From Chionoecetes opilio (Eukaryota; Arthropoda; Malacostraca; Decapoda; Majidae): a DNA stretch of 64,000 bases. The position numbers were made by a program, and so were the translations under genes. The notes under the pieces are model-generated. The model made no database searches. It had not been told where the DNA came from and saw only the letters and a list, made by a program, of their open reading frames with translations. The stretch covers positions 1-64,000 of the forward strand of contig JACEEZ010011690.1 of the NCBI GenBank assembly GCA_016584305.1, given 5' to 3'. This document shows positions 55,656 to 64,000 of this stretch, in pieces; the stretch's first letter is position 1, and each line of letters starts with the position of its first letter.

Positions 55656-56190
55656 GGAGGGTTCAACTGTTCACCTCACCTTCACTCACTGGCGGTCACG
55701 GGCACAAAAGGGTTTTGTGGTGATGGTGACTTGTAGCTACGTACTGCAATTTTTTTAAAGGAGTGTAATAACGAGAAACCAAAGGACTTTGTGTGTGCCC
55801 ACAAATCATTTTGTAAACGAAAGGTTATTGCACTTGATAAACCTGCACTTTGGACTTTAATAAAAAATCAGTAGAAAATAGTTGTTGTCGATAACTCCAC
55901 TTAATACGTAGTTATACAAATCACCCCATCCCGTAGCCTTTATAACATCGGTACCCGCCATTTGCCAGCCGTCACGCTGTATCTCAAACTTAAAGGTAAC
56001 TTGAAAGGACTATTTACTCATATATACAGTGTTTAATGATGTTGATTATGATGCTAGGGTACATTGAGGCTTTAAATGTAGGGTGATCATTTTTTCTGGG
56101 GATTTCCTTAGATGGCTAGTGATTTCTCCCCAGTTTGGGCCAAAAACTTTTTTCTTTCTTTTTTATATTCCCTTTACTTTCTCAAGTCGT
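55656..56190. other. Intergenic sequence, no recognised gene
   Basis: Candidate upstream or 5'-UTR region of RAD50 or of a divergent gene. No exon is supported. Confidence 0.35.
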
Positions 56191-56194
56191 ATCA

Positions 56195-57150
56195 CAACTA
56201 AGGTTAGGTTAGCAACTTGTAGGGGTTATAGTAAGGTTATGTTAGTTACTTTTAGGGGGTTATAGTGAGGTTTAAGTTAGTTACTTCTAAGGGGTTATAG
56301 TTAGGTTATGTTAGTTACTTTTTAAGGGTTATAGTGCTGGTTAGGTTATGTTAGTTACTTTTAAGGGGTTATGTGAGGTTAAGTTAGTAACTTTTGGGGG
56401 GTTAGTGGTATCCGTTGATTGGGGCCGCCAGTTGAAACAGGCCGCCTATAGTAGCATGCATCCCCCAGCAGACAGTATACTTTGTGGTTAAGGTTAGGTT
56501 AGGTATACTTTGTGGTTAAGGTTAGGTTGGGTTTTAGGTTAGGTTAGGTTAGTTAGGTATACTTTGTGGTTAAGGTTAGGTTAGGTATACTTTGTGGTTA
56601 AGGTTGGGTTAGGTTAGGTTAGGTATACTTTGTGGTTAAGGTAGGTTAGGTTAGGTTAGGTATACTTTGTGGTTAAGGTTAGGTTAGGTTGGGTTTAGGT
56701 TAGGTATATTTTGGGGTTAAGGGTTAGGTTAGGTATACTTGTGGTTAAGGTTAAGGTTAGGTTCGGTTAGGTATACTTTGTGGTTAAGGTTAAGGTTAGG
56801 TAGGTATACTTTGTGGTTAAGGTTAAGGTTAGGTTAGATTAGGTTGGGTTTAATACTTTGTGGTTAAGGTTAGGTTAGGTCAGGTATACTTTGTGGTTAA
56901 GGTTAGGTTAGGTATACTTTGTGTTAAGGTTAGGTTAGGTTAGGTTGGGTATACTTTGTGGTAAGGTTAGGTTAGGTATATTTTGTGGTTAAGGTTAGGT
57001 TAGGTATACTTTGTGGTTAAGGTTAGGTTAGGTATACTTTGTGGTTAAGGTTAGGTTAGGTATACTTTGTGGTTAAGGTTAGGTTAGGTATACTTTGTGG
57101 TTCAGGTTAGGTTAGGTATACTTTGTGGTTAAGGTTAGGTTGGGTTTCAT
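56195..57150 (+). repeat. TTAGG-bearing minisatellite
   Basis: Units of about 26 bp, 'tatactttgtggttaaggtt' followed by one to five 'aggtt' steps, repeat about 25 times from 56466 to 57145. A looser 'ggggttatagtgaggttagg' series precedes them (56215-56410). TTAGG is the arthropod telomere unit, but here it is interspersed, not terminal. Confidence 0.9.
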
Positions 57151-57814
57151 TAAAACCTATAAGGTTATGCATAAATGCATGCTTGGTATGCATTTAATAT
57201 AGGCGGCCTGATTCAACTGGTGGCCCGAATCAACTGTATTCGTTATAGTGGGGTTTAGGTTAGTAACTTTTAGGGGGTTATAGTGGGGTTAGATTAGCAA
57301 CCCTTAGGGGGTCCATGGGGGGCGCAGCCCCTTCTGGCTAGAAAGGTTGGGTTTTTTCTTTGAACTCCTATGACCAGAAAGCATGGTGGCCTTTGGAAAA
57401 CTTGGGTTTTTGGGTGGGGAAAGGCAGACACGACTCATTTATTGCTCTCCCAAAATTGTCCAAATCTATACTATATAAATTAAGGAAAATTCCCTAGCAA
57501 TGGGTATCTAGGGAAATCCCTAATTTAGGGAATTCCCTAGATTTTTACATATAGTGACTTTGATGATTTTTGGGGAGCCATAAATCACTTAATTTTGCTT
57601 CCCCCACCCAAAAAACCCCGTATTCCCGCCATTTCCCCAGGCTTGTTGGCTAGAGGGGGAAGAAAAAAAAGATAGGGGTGAAGGACTTCTTCCAAATTGA
57701 CCGCAGCACCATTAGAACAAGCACCTATTGTGGCCAAGAAAAAATAGTTGGTTTCTCTGAAAACGACCGTGAAACTCTCGTCCATTAAAACCCCAACTCA
57801 GTAATCCCCTTTCC
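57151..57814. other. Anonymous repeat-like sequence
   Basis: It continues the 'tagggggttatagtggggtt' motifs to about 57310, then anonymous sequence. No gene is seen. Confidence 0.4.
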
Positions 57815-58235
57815 CGGGTTGCAGCGATCTCAACAGCTACCCTGGGCCCGAGTAGCTAAAACCTAAACAAATACGCATGAAACACTGCTCCCTGGTGAAT
57901 AGTTTTTTGACAATGTATACCCATTGTGATCCTGGGTAAAAAACTGGTGGTAAACATTGAATGTAGAGTAGTAATTAAAGCAAGAACATAGAACATTTCA
58001 AGCGAATGTGTCCTTGCCTGGAACACTACACACCCTCCCCGTATACTGCAACGCTGCTCCCTGGGTGAAGAATTGTTTGACAATATATACATTTTACCCA
58101 AGATCAGAATTGGTATAAGTGTACTATATTGTCAAACAACTATTCACCCAGGGAGCAGTGTTTCAGTGCGTATTTGTGAGGTGTAGCTACTCGGGTAAAG
58201 GGGTAGCTGGTGAGATCGCTACACCGGACATATCC
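57815..58235. repeat. Inverted repeat related to the satellite element interior
   Basis: A ~125-bp block ('cagctaccc', 'cgagtagct', 'aacactgctccctgg.gaata', 'ttgacaatgtatacc') at 57815-57945 is inverted at 58100-58235. A third partial copy is at 58030-58095. The same block lies at 29930-30015 inside the inverted-repeat element. Confidence 0.65.
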
Positions 58236-58605
58236 CACAGTCACGCACACCCCGGGTCACCACACAGTCACGCACACCTCGGCTCACCACAGTCGCGCAC
58301 ACCCCGGGTCACCACACTCACCCTAGAGGCGATGGAACACCAAAGAATAAGCAAGGATGGAATGGAGGAGGGCAGGAGGTGTTCCCGCCACAGCTTCTCG
58401 CACACCACCGACAGCTGAGCTTGTACTTGAACTGAAGTTGGGTGTTGGTCAAGGAAGCTAGAGAGACTGTTTTCTAGCTTCCTTGGTTTTTGGGGGTCAC
58501 TGAACGGCAGGTGTCGGTGAAGCGGCGAGAAGCCTTGACAAAAAAAATGTTGAGGGAGAGGGGGAAAAAGGGAAGGATGGAAAAGACTACCGTAGATACA
58601 CATAC
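58236..58605. repeat. Short tandem repeats 'cacaccccgggtcaccacag'
   Basis: Three to four copies of about 28 bp at 58235-58320, then anonymous sequence with a short inverted pair ('aaggaagctagagag'/'ctagcttcctt', 58450-58485). Confidence 0.5.
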
Positions 58606-61377
58606 TTAATTACTTGGTTTACTTGGTGTTGTTAAGAGGCAAAGCCTCACAGTCGTGGTGGTCCACCGCTGCTGCCAGTCCTGGCGTCCCTGTCTAAAGC
58701 CCCGTCCACAATACCACTCACCACCGTCGGCGCTTGCCGTCGAACAGTGTTCGTCACTCAAAAGTGGCAGTGTGGACACGATGCCGACGAGCAAAATTTA
58801 ACCGTCGGCGCTGCCCGCCAATATTCAGCAGGTTTAATATTGGGCGGGCATGCCCGTCACTCACGGGTCAGCCCCGAACACATGCTTCAAGTTATCGGAA
58901 AGTTTTAAACTATCTGATATTTTTGCATTGCTATGTACCGTATACCATCAGAACCAAAAAAGTCAGCTGATTACGAGTATGTGATCAAAAATAAAAATGG
59001 GAAAAAATGGTCGGGAAATTGCAGCGAGTTGAAGACAAAAAAGTGAGAAAAATGTTTATACACTATTTCTTTTTGCTATGTTTTTTAGAATACACAAAAA
59101 GGTTTTCGTATATTTTTCTTGCTTATGATATGCAGAAATGTGTCATGAAGATGATAGTTGGGTCAGTTTTTCTAAACCTCCTGTGGTTATTTCATAATCT
59201 CGAGTGAGAGTACACGATATGCAGAAAACATGACTCTCACTTTGAAATCAGGAAGCGCGCTGACCGCCGAACAAAACCGTTCGTGTGGACACAACCCTGG
59301 CAACGGCGCTTCCCGTCGGCAAGCACCGACGGCAAGCGCCGACGGTGGTGAGTGGTAGTGTGGACGGGGCTTAACAGGGCCACCTGGTCCGGTATGGTGT
59401 TGGAGGTCCTACACTTGGCAGTGTATCCCGGTACTGGAGGTTCATCCGGCACTGTCCGTAGTATCTTGTCCAGTCCATATTTAAAGGTGTTGACGGAGCA
59501 CCCTGTGATGTTTCTCACATTTTTGTGGAGGCTGTTGAAGATTTTGGGCCCTTCATGAGCCAGACTGGCAGCCAATAAGGTCTTGCATCTCCCCGGGGCC
59601 TTTGAAGGGAGGGTTCTTCTACTGCACTTGCGTCCAGCCCGCTCATTTAAGTGTGCCTGGAGTGCCAAGGACGTGGGGTCTGGCACCTGTTTCTCCAGGA
59701 CCTTCCATATATAGATGGCACGATACCTTTCTCTCCGTCTTTGCTGTGAGTAAATTCCTAGTTATTTTGAGGCGGGCCCAGTAGTTAAGGTATGTAGTCC
59801 TCTTATGTGCTTTGGGAAATGACCTCTGAACAGCCTCAAGTCTCTGGATGTCGCTTTCTTGTGAGGGGACCACAAACTGGCTACAGTAATCCAGTAAGGG
59901 CTGTACCAGGGCTTTCCAGAGGGTTAGATAACCTCAGGCTCCCTGGAGGCAAAAGTTCTCATGACCCAGCCCGCCATCCCCCTTGCCTTCCTGACGGTCT
60001 CTGTGATGTGGGGTGAGAAGGAGCCATCAGCACTAGGTAAACTCCAAGGCACTTGACATGAGGTGTTGGGGTGATGTGACTTCCTCCCTCTGTGTGCAGC
60101 GTCGTTGTTGTCTTGAGGGTGCAGTCAGGGCCCCACCTCAGCATTTCAATTTTCTTCATTGAATGTCATATTATTATTGTAGCCCAAGAGTACACTTTAT
60201 TCAGGTCCTCTTGCAGGTGCTCCACTTCTTGCACATTACTGATGGGGAGACTGGTCCTTGGTCGTCAGCAAAGGAGGACAGGACTGAGTCACTTACTTCC
60301 TCTCCAATATCTCTCATATGTATCAGGAAGAGGAGGGGACCCAACACTGAACCCTGAGGCACCCCGGGTCATACGGTGTCTTCTTTTGAGCTTTGACCGT
60401 CCACTATACTGATTGGACTCTCTCTGTAAGGGAAAACGTGGAGCCAAATTCCTAACTTGCCTCTTAACCCCCGAGCCTTGATTTTATGGAGAAAAGGATG
60501 CCGTTGGGTCAACCTTGTCGAAGGCTTAGCAAAGTCGAGAAACACGACATCCACATTATTTCCCGCTGCCAGGGTCCCCTAGGAACCAGTTGTAGTGAGC
60601 CAGGAGTTTGAGAGACAGGATCTCCCTTTCTTGAAGCCATGTTGATTTTCCATGTGAAGTTCCTTGCCTTTCCATATGAGTAGTAATTTTGTCCCTCACA
60701 CATTTTTCAAAAAAATTTTATGAGGTGTGAAGTGAGAGCAACAGGGCTGTAGTTCTTGGCCAGACTCTTGTCCCCTCCCTTTTATATCGGGTTCACAGTG
60801 GCTCTCTTCATCAAGGCTGGTACTGTGCCTGCATCCATAGAGCACCTCCATAATTTGCGGATCGGATAAGCCAGGGCCTCACTGCACTTAAGGAGCAGAA
60901 TGGCAGGTACTCCGTCGGTCCAGCAGCTGAATTTGGTCTCAGCTCCTTAATGACTCCCTGAATATCCTCAGTGGTCACCTCAATGTCAGTGAGGTGGTAC
61001 TGGTGGTCTGAGTCCTCAGTGAAGAAAGGTACTGGGTTGTGAACTATTGACTGACTTTGCGGGGTGCTGAAGACACTGCTATATTGCTCTGTTAATATTT
61101 GGCACGTTTCCTCGGGGTTTTCTTGTTTTTGTGCCCACACCTGTACGCAGCGGCCAATTTGGCTCTTAGTCTTGGAAAACTTTTTGCAGTAGCTGAAGAA
61201 GTATTTAGGGTTTCGCTTAATGTTGCTTACTGCATGAGTTTCCTCCTCTGTCCTCTGTTTTTCATGGGATTCTTTAATTTTGTGCTCAATTTGAGCTATC
61301 TTGGTGTTGATAGTAATCTTTCTTTCGTCATTTAGGGTGTTAGCCATCTTCTTAAAGAGGGCTGCTCTCTTCCTCAT
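58606..61377 (-). pseudogene. LINE ORF2: linker, RT and C-terminus
   Basis: The 188-codon frame 61377-60811 covers the linker with NIKRNPKYFFSYCKKFSK and the start of RT (LRPNSAAGP). Further motifs in shifting frames are NYSPVALTSH (about 60770), the 60554-60369 frame with DVVFLDFAK and GKLGIWLHVF, GVPQGSVLGP-like at about 60350, and SFADD-like near 60270. The C-terminal frames are 59873-59643 (IQRLEAVQRSFPK, LNYWARLK) and 59686-59380 (GRCKTLLAAS, FKYGLDKILRTVPDEPPVPG). RT copies the element RNA at a nick. At least six frame breaks. Confidence 0.82.
58698..59371. mobile_element. Harbinger-like MITE inside the LINE
   Basis: The ends AGCCCCGTCCACACTACCAC continue as inverted repeats over about 43 bp. 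TAA lies on both sides (58695-58697 and 59372-59374). Subterminal 'cgtcggcgctt'/'gccgacgg' motifs repeat inside. It interrupts the LINE C-terminal coding region after DQVALL. No transposase is visible. Confidence 0.8.
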
Positions 61378-62305
61378 TAAAAATCTCCTGTCCTTGGGAT
61401 GTTATGGGGTTGGGTACCTGTTGGGGGCCTCTTTGCGGGGATATGTTTCTCACAGATCTCCAGTACTGTGTTGATCAAGGCTTGGAGTATTGTGTTTGGG
61501 TTGTTGCCTTCCATGATCTGGTCCCAGGGTTTGGGCCCCACCAAGACTGCACTGCATCTGATGCCCCTCGATTGTGTCATCGAAAAATTTATATTTTGCA
61601 AAGGTGTAGGATCTGTTAAGTTTGTTTTTACTTGTTCCATCTTGGCTTTCCTGTATGTAGTGTTGATGGTGACAAGGCTGTGATCCGAGTAAATTGTTTT
61701 CTCCACTCGGGAGTACTTATTGCTTCTTGGTGTGGTGAAGAGAAGATCTAAAATGTTGTGTTGCCTGGTAGGCTTTGTTATCTGTTGTGATAGAAAGACT
61801 TTTTCAGTAACCCCCAAAAAGGAGTTTAGCTTGGGCTTGGTCTTCAGGGTACCTCCAGAGATAGTGCCTCAGGCCATTGGATCAAAGGAAAGTTGAAATC
61901 CCCACACAAGATGATATCTGGCTAGGTGTTGGTTGATCAGCAATTATTCTGTCAATATTGTCTATGTCATTTTGAAATTTTCCAAAGTACACTGAGGTGG
62001 GCGGTAGCAATTTATGATGATTAGGTTCATCGAAATTAATGTGGATGGCTATTAGTTCTACTTGTCCATTTGAGAAAGAGAGTAGAGGTAATGTTTCCTG
62101 GGAGATATTATGCCGTACGTATAACATGGCTCCTCCGTGGCTTCTTGTTTTCCTATCTGCTCTATATGGTGTGTTTGCTGAGGTGAATTTCCTCGTCTTT
62201 AACTCCGCTCCTCAAGTGCGTTTCAGTAAGGGCAATAACCATGGGGTCCTCTTGCAGCGAAAGCTCCCTCAAGAAGGAACTTTGGGCTGGTTTATTTTGG
62301 GGTAG
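61377..62305 (-). pseudogene. LINE endonuclease domain
   Basis: The pieces are GGAMLYVRHNISQETLPLLSF (62127 side), ELIAIHINFDEPNHHKLLPP, FGKFQNDIDNID, then a short break, and the 61817-61377 frame: ITKPTRQHNILDLLFTTPR, YSDHSLVTINTTYRK. The SDH-x-x-V block is the C-terminal catalytic motif of APE-type endonucleases. The domain nicks target DNA. The break near 61870 separates the halves. Confidence 0.8.
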
Positions 62306-62423
62306 AGACCTTGGATGTGCCCATTATATGGGCTCTAACGGGAGGTTAGGGCACTTAGCCATGGGTGATGCATAGTGGGTGGGGCTTGTGGGGCTTGCTG
62401 CGCCCAACTCACACGGTTCTCCT

Positions 62424-63220
62424 TCAGGAGGTTTTTTCAGTAGCATTGCCTGGGATTCCACGACTTTTGCTAGATTGGCCATGTCCGCTCTCATCCCATT
62501 TGCTAGCTCTAAAAAGGATGAGTGAGTGAGGAGCCGTGCCAAGGTTGGGGGGTTGCTGCATCAGGAGCATTGGCTGATGATGAGTTTCTACCCTAGTGGT
62601 GTGGGAGGCTGGCCGGGCTGCTACATTTTTCTTCCTCCTTTGCCTTGGACGTGGGTATGTGCAGGATACCAAGAGACATCCTGTCTTTTTATAGAGTTCG
62701 GGCACATCATGGGAGGAACTGGAGCATTTCCTGCCTAGTTTGCACCCATGTTGTCCTCCCGATACCATTGTCATCAACTTACGGCGGGTTTGGGTGCCTA
62801 AGTTGCATTCCTCCAGTTGGGCCCAAAGCTACACCCATTTTTATAGTATCGACATAGGGTTGCATGGTTTCCATTACCTTTGTTTGTTGAGTAGGGAAGC
62901 TTTTTTGTTTTGCTGCCTGGTCGTTGAGGTAGGGAAGCTTTGTTGTTGTGCTGCCTGGGATGGGGTTGGGGGTAAGGGGCTTTTGTTGGTGCTGCCTGGA
63001 TGGTTGGGGTAGAGGAGCCTTGTTGAGCTGCCTGGTTGGTTGGGGTAGAGGACTTTGTTGGGACTGCCTGCTCTCCCCAGCAAACACAAAGACGGAGGGC
63101 CTCCGGAGGCTCTCCGTATGTCTTACCCGGGGGCCGACGGAAGTGTACGACGTAGGGCCGCTGGGAATTTGCTCAGAGGCCCCACCGCGGGCCGCTCCCA
63201 GCGCCCGCCGTAGGGCATAA
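62424..63220 (-). pseudogene. LINE ORF1 region
   Basis: Minus-strand frames (62779-63318 and 62424-62777) encode a proline/glutamine-rich protein with short repeats of the PLPQPxRQ type, then ALGPTGGMQLRHPNPP, and a basic segment. No zinc knuckle is visible. Position upstream of the endonuclease suggests ORF1, which in such elements binds RNA. The annotated start at 63318 runs into the hairpin and is probably not the true one. Confidence 0.5.
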
Positions 63221-63251
63221 AGACCATTTTCTGCTGTTATATTAACTGATT

Positions 63252-63413
63252 TAGGAATATTTATGGTTATACTTTCTAAGTATATTGCAGATATAGTAAT
63301 GTTTAAGGGGTGTTGCACAACCCATTAGCCGATTAATAGACTAATGGGCTGTTCAACCTTATAAAAAAATTACTCTATCTGCAATATACTTAGAAAATAT
63401 AACCATAAAAATT
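63252..63413. repeat. Near-perfect long hairpin, ~75-80-bp arms
   Basis: 'aggaatatttatggttata' ... 'tgcagatatagtaa' and 'acccattag' (63252-63330) pair with 'ctaatgggctgttcaac' ... 'atctgcaatatacttag' ... 'aaaattcct' (63340-63413). Only a few mismatches and a ~10-base loop. It lies at the 5' edge of the LINE. It may be a palindromic MITE. Confidence 0.8.
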
Positions 63414-64000
63414 CCTATGTCGTTATCCAGTAATACGATGAAAAGGAGATCATAATTGCTACGGGCATTGTTTATTTCATAAGTAAAAAAACATTTTCGT
63501 ATTGGGTTTACATGCTGGTACGTGGAACACTGTACAGCCATGTAGAAGGATATTGATTGCGGCGAACAGCATAAACAACATCCACCCGCTTTTGCGTTCT
63601 CCAAGTAACTGATTTTAAGTGATTTCACTCACTGTCACTGACACAACGCTGCCGAGGAATTCCTAAAAAAACGTGTCGTACTGCAATCATTTATATCTTC
63701 AGTCTATTTCGATATAATGAAGGAGCGAAAACATGTTATAAAACTAAGTTCTCATTATGTTATCGACTGGTTAAGGTGATAATTTAGGCCTTTTGTGGGT
63801 TTTTAACCCTTTGTAATGACTATCGTACGTCTGGCATTTTAGTGGCATTGATAGCTGGGAATTCAAATAATATTCTGTGCTAAATCATGATATTAATCAT
63901 ATTATTTCCCTGTTAATTCTCCATCATCTACATATTCCTTATTAGGTGTACCGTTGAGTATTGATATGTGTTGATAATATGTTGGAAGTTATTGAAATAA
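63414..64000. other. Intergenic, no recognised gene
   Basis: AT-rich. An 89-codon minus frame (63359-63628) with scattered cysteines overlaps the hairpin and has no known motif. Confidence 0.4.

Larger units (their letters stand above)
58606..63220 (-). mobile_element. CR1/jockey-group LINE, nearly full length
   Basis: Minus-strand non-LTR element with an ORF1 region (about 63220-62420), endonuclease (62305-61380), RT (61380-59900) and C-terminus (59870-58606), interrupted near its 3' end by a Harbinger-like MITE (58698-59371). Long frames remain, so it is younger than the CR1 copy at 4688-8990. Confidence 0.85.

Noticed and set aside
56466..57150. True telomere
   Set aside because: TTAGG steps are interrupted by a constant non-telomeric segment and flanked by ordinary sequence on both sides.
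63359..63628. Cysteine-containing 89-codon frame as a gene
   Set aside because: It overlaps the hairpin arm, lacks a recognisable motif and shows no splice or start context.

Overview
The window looks like an intron-rich, transposon-laden nuclear region of an arthropod, most likely a crustacean (decapod-like). This rests on a split RAD50 gene with metazoan-type introns, TTAGG-containing minisatellites, tRNA-derived SINEs, several non-LTR clades, Ty3/Gypsy elements and many DNA-transposon derivatives. No bacterial-style operon, CRISPR array or rRNA gene is visible. The species call is inference.

The only host gene I can support is RAD50, the ATPase subunit of the MRE11-RAD50-NBS1 DNA-repair complex. 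It lies on the minus strand. Four coding exons have canonical splice sites: exon 1 at 53827-53948 (Walker A), exon 2 at 49800-49904, exon 3 at 39801-39965 and exon 4 at 38309-38407 (Q-loop). Exon 5 and beyond were not found, so the gene probably continues left of the window or across a very long intron. Exons 1 and 3 each carry a one-base indel relative to the family frame.

Layout from left to right. 1-4.3 kb: tRNA-Val SINE, minisatellite, a long inverted-repeat element and a SINE-like repeat. 4.7-9.0 kb: a near full-length but heavily decayed CR1-type LINE (minus). 9.2-9.7 kb: a Harbinger-like MITE. 9.7-10.1 kb: a LINE 3' fragment. 10.24-15.45 kb: a nearly complete Ty3/Gypsy element (minus) with ATTTA target duplications and an apparent self-priming site; one LTR is split by another element. 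16-19.3 kb: a Harbinger transposase remnant, a jockey-like LINE (plus) and a second LINE (minus) holding a SINE. 19.3-26.6 kb and 26.6-34 kb: two versions of the same about 7 kb, the first degrading into noisy sequence before a single N, so probably a false duplication at a contig join. 28.4-36.1 kb: a second Gypsy element (plus) interrupted by a 4.2 kb inverted-repeat element filled with a ~171-bp satellite. 36.1-38.1 kb: a THAP-like remnant, a hairpin, another N and a duplicate Gypsy 3' end.

From 38.3 to 54 kb the RAD50 introns hold an eight-copy array of a 34-bp repeat centred on the palindrome GGTGACGTCACC, Tigger/pogo-like TA-flanked elements, a broken hAT transposase gene containing one of them, a TIR element carrying a LINE RNase H tail, an RTE-like LINE, piggyBac-type MITEs, a 17-bp minisatellite and a second tRNA-like SINE. 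Upstream of RAD50 (54-64 kb) lie a Tigger derivative retaining the transposase N-terminus, a TTAGG-bearing minisatellite, and a CR1/jockey-group LINE (58.6-63.2 kb, minus) interrupted by a Harbinger-like MITE.

Most sequence between features is anonymous repeat or intron. Nearly every long open frame here belongs to a mobile element or is low-complexity noise.
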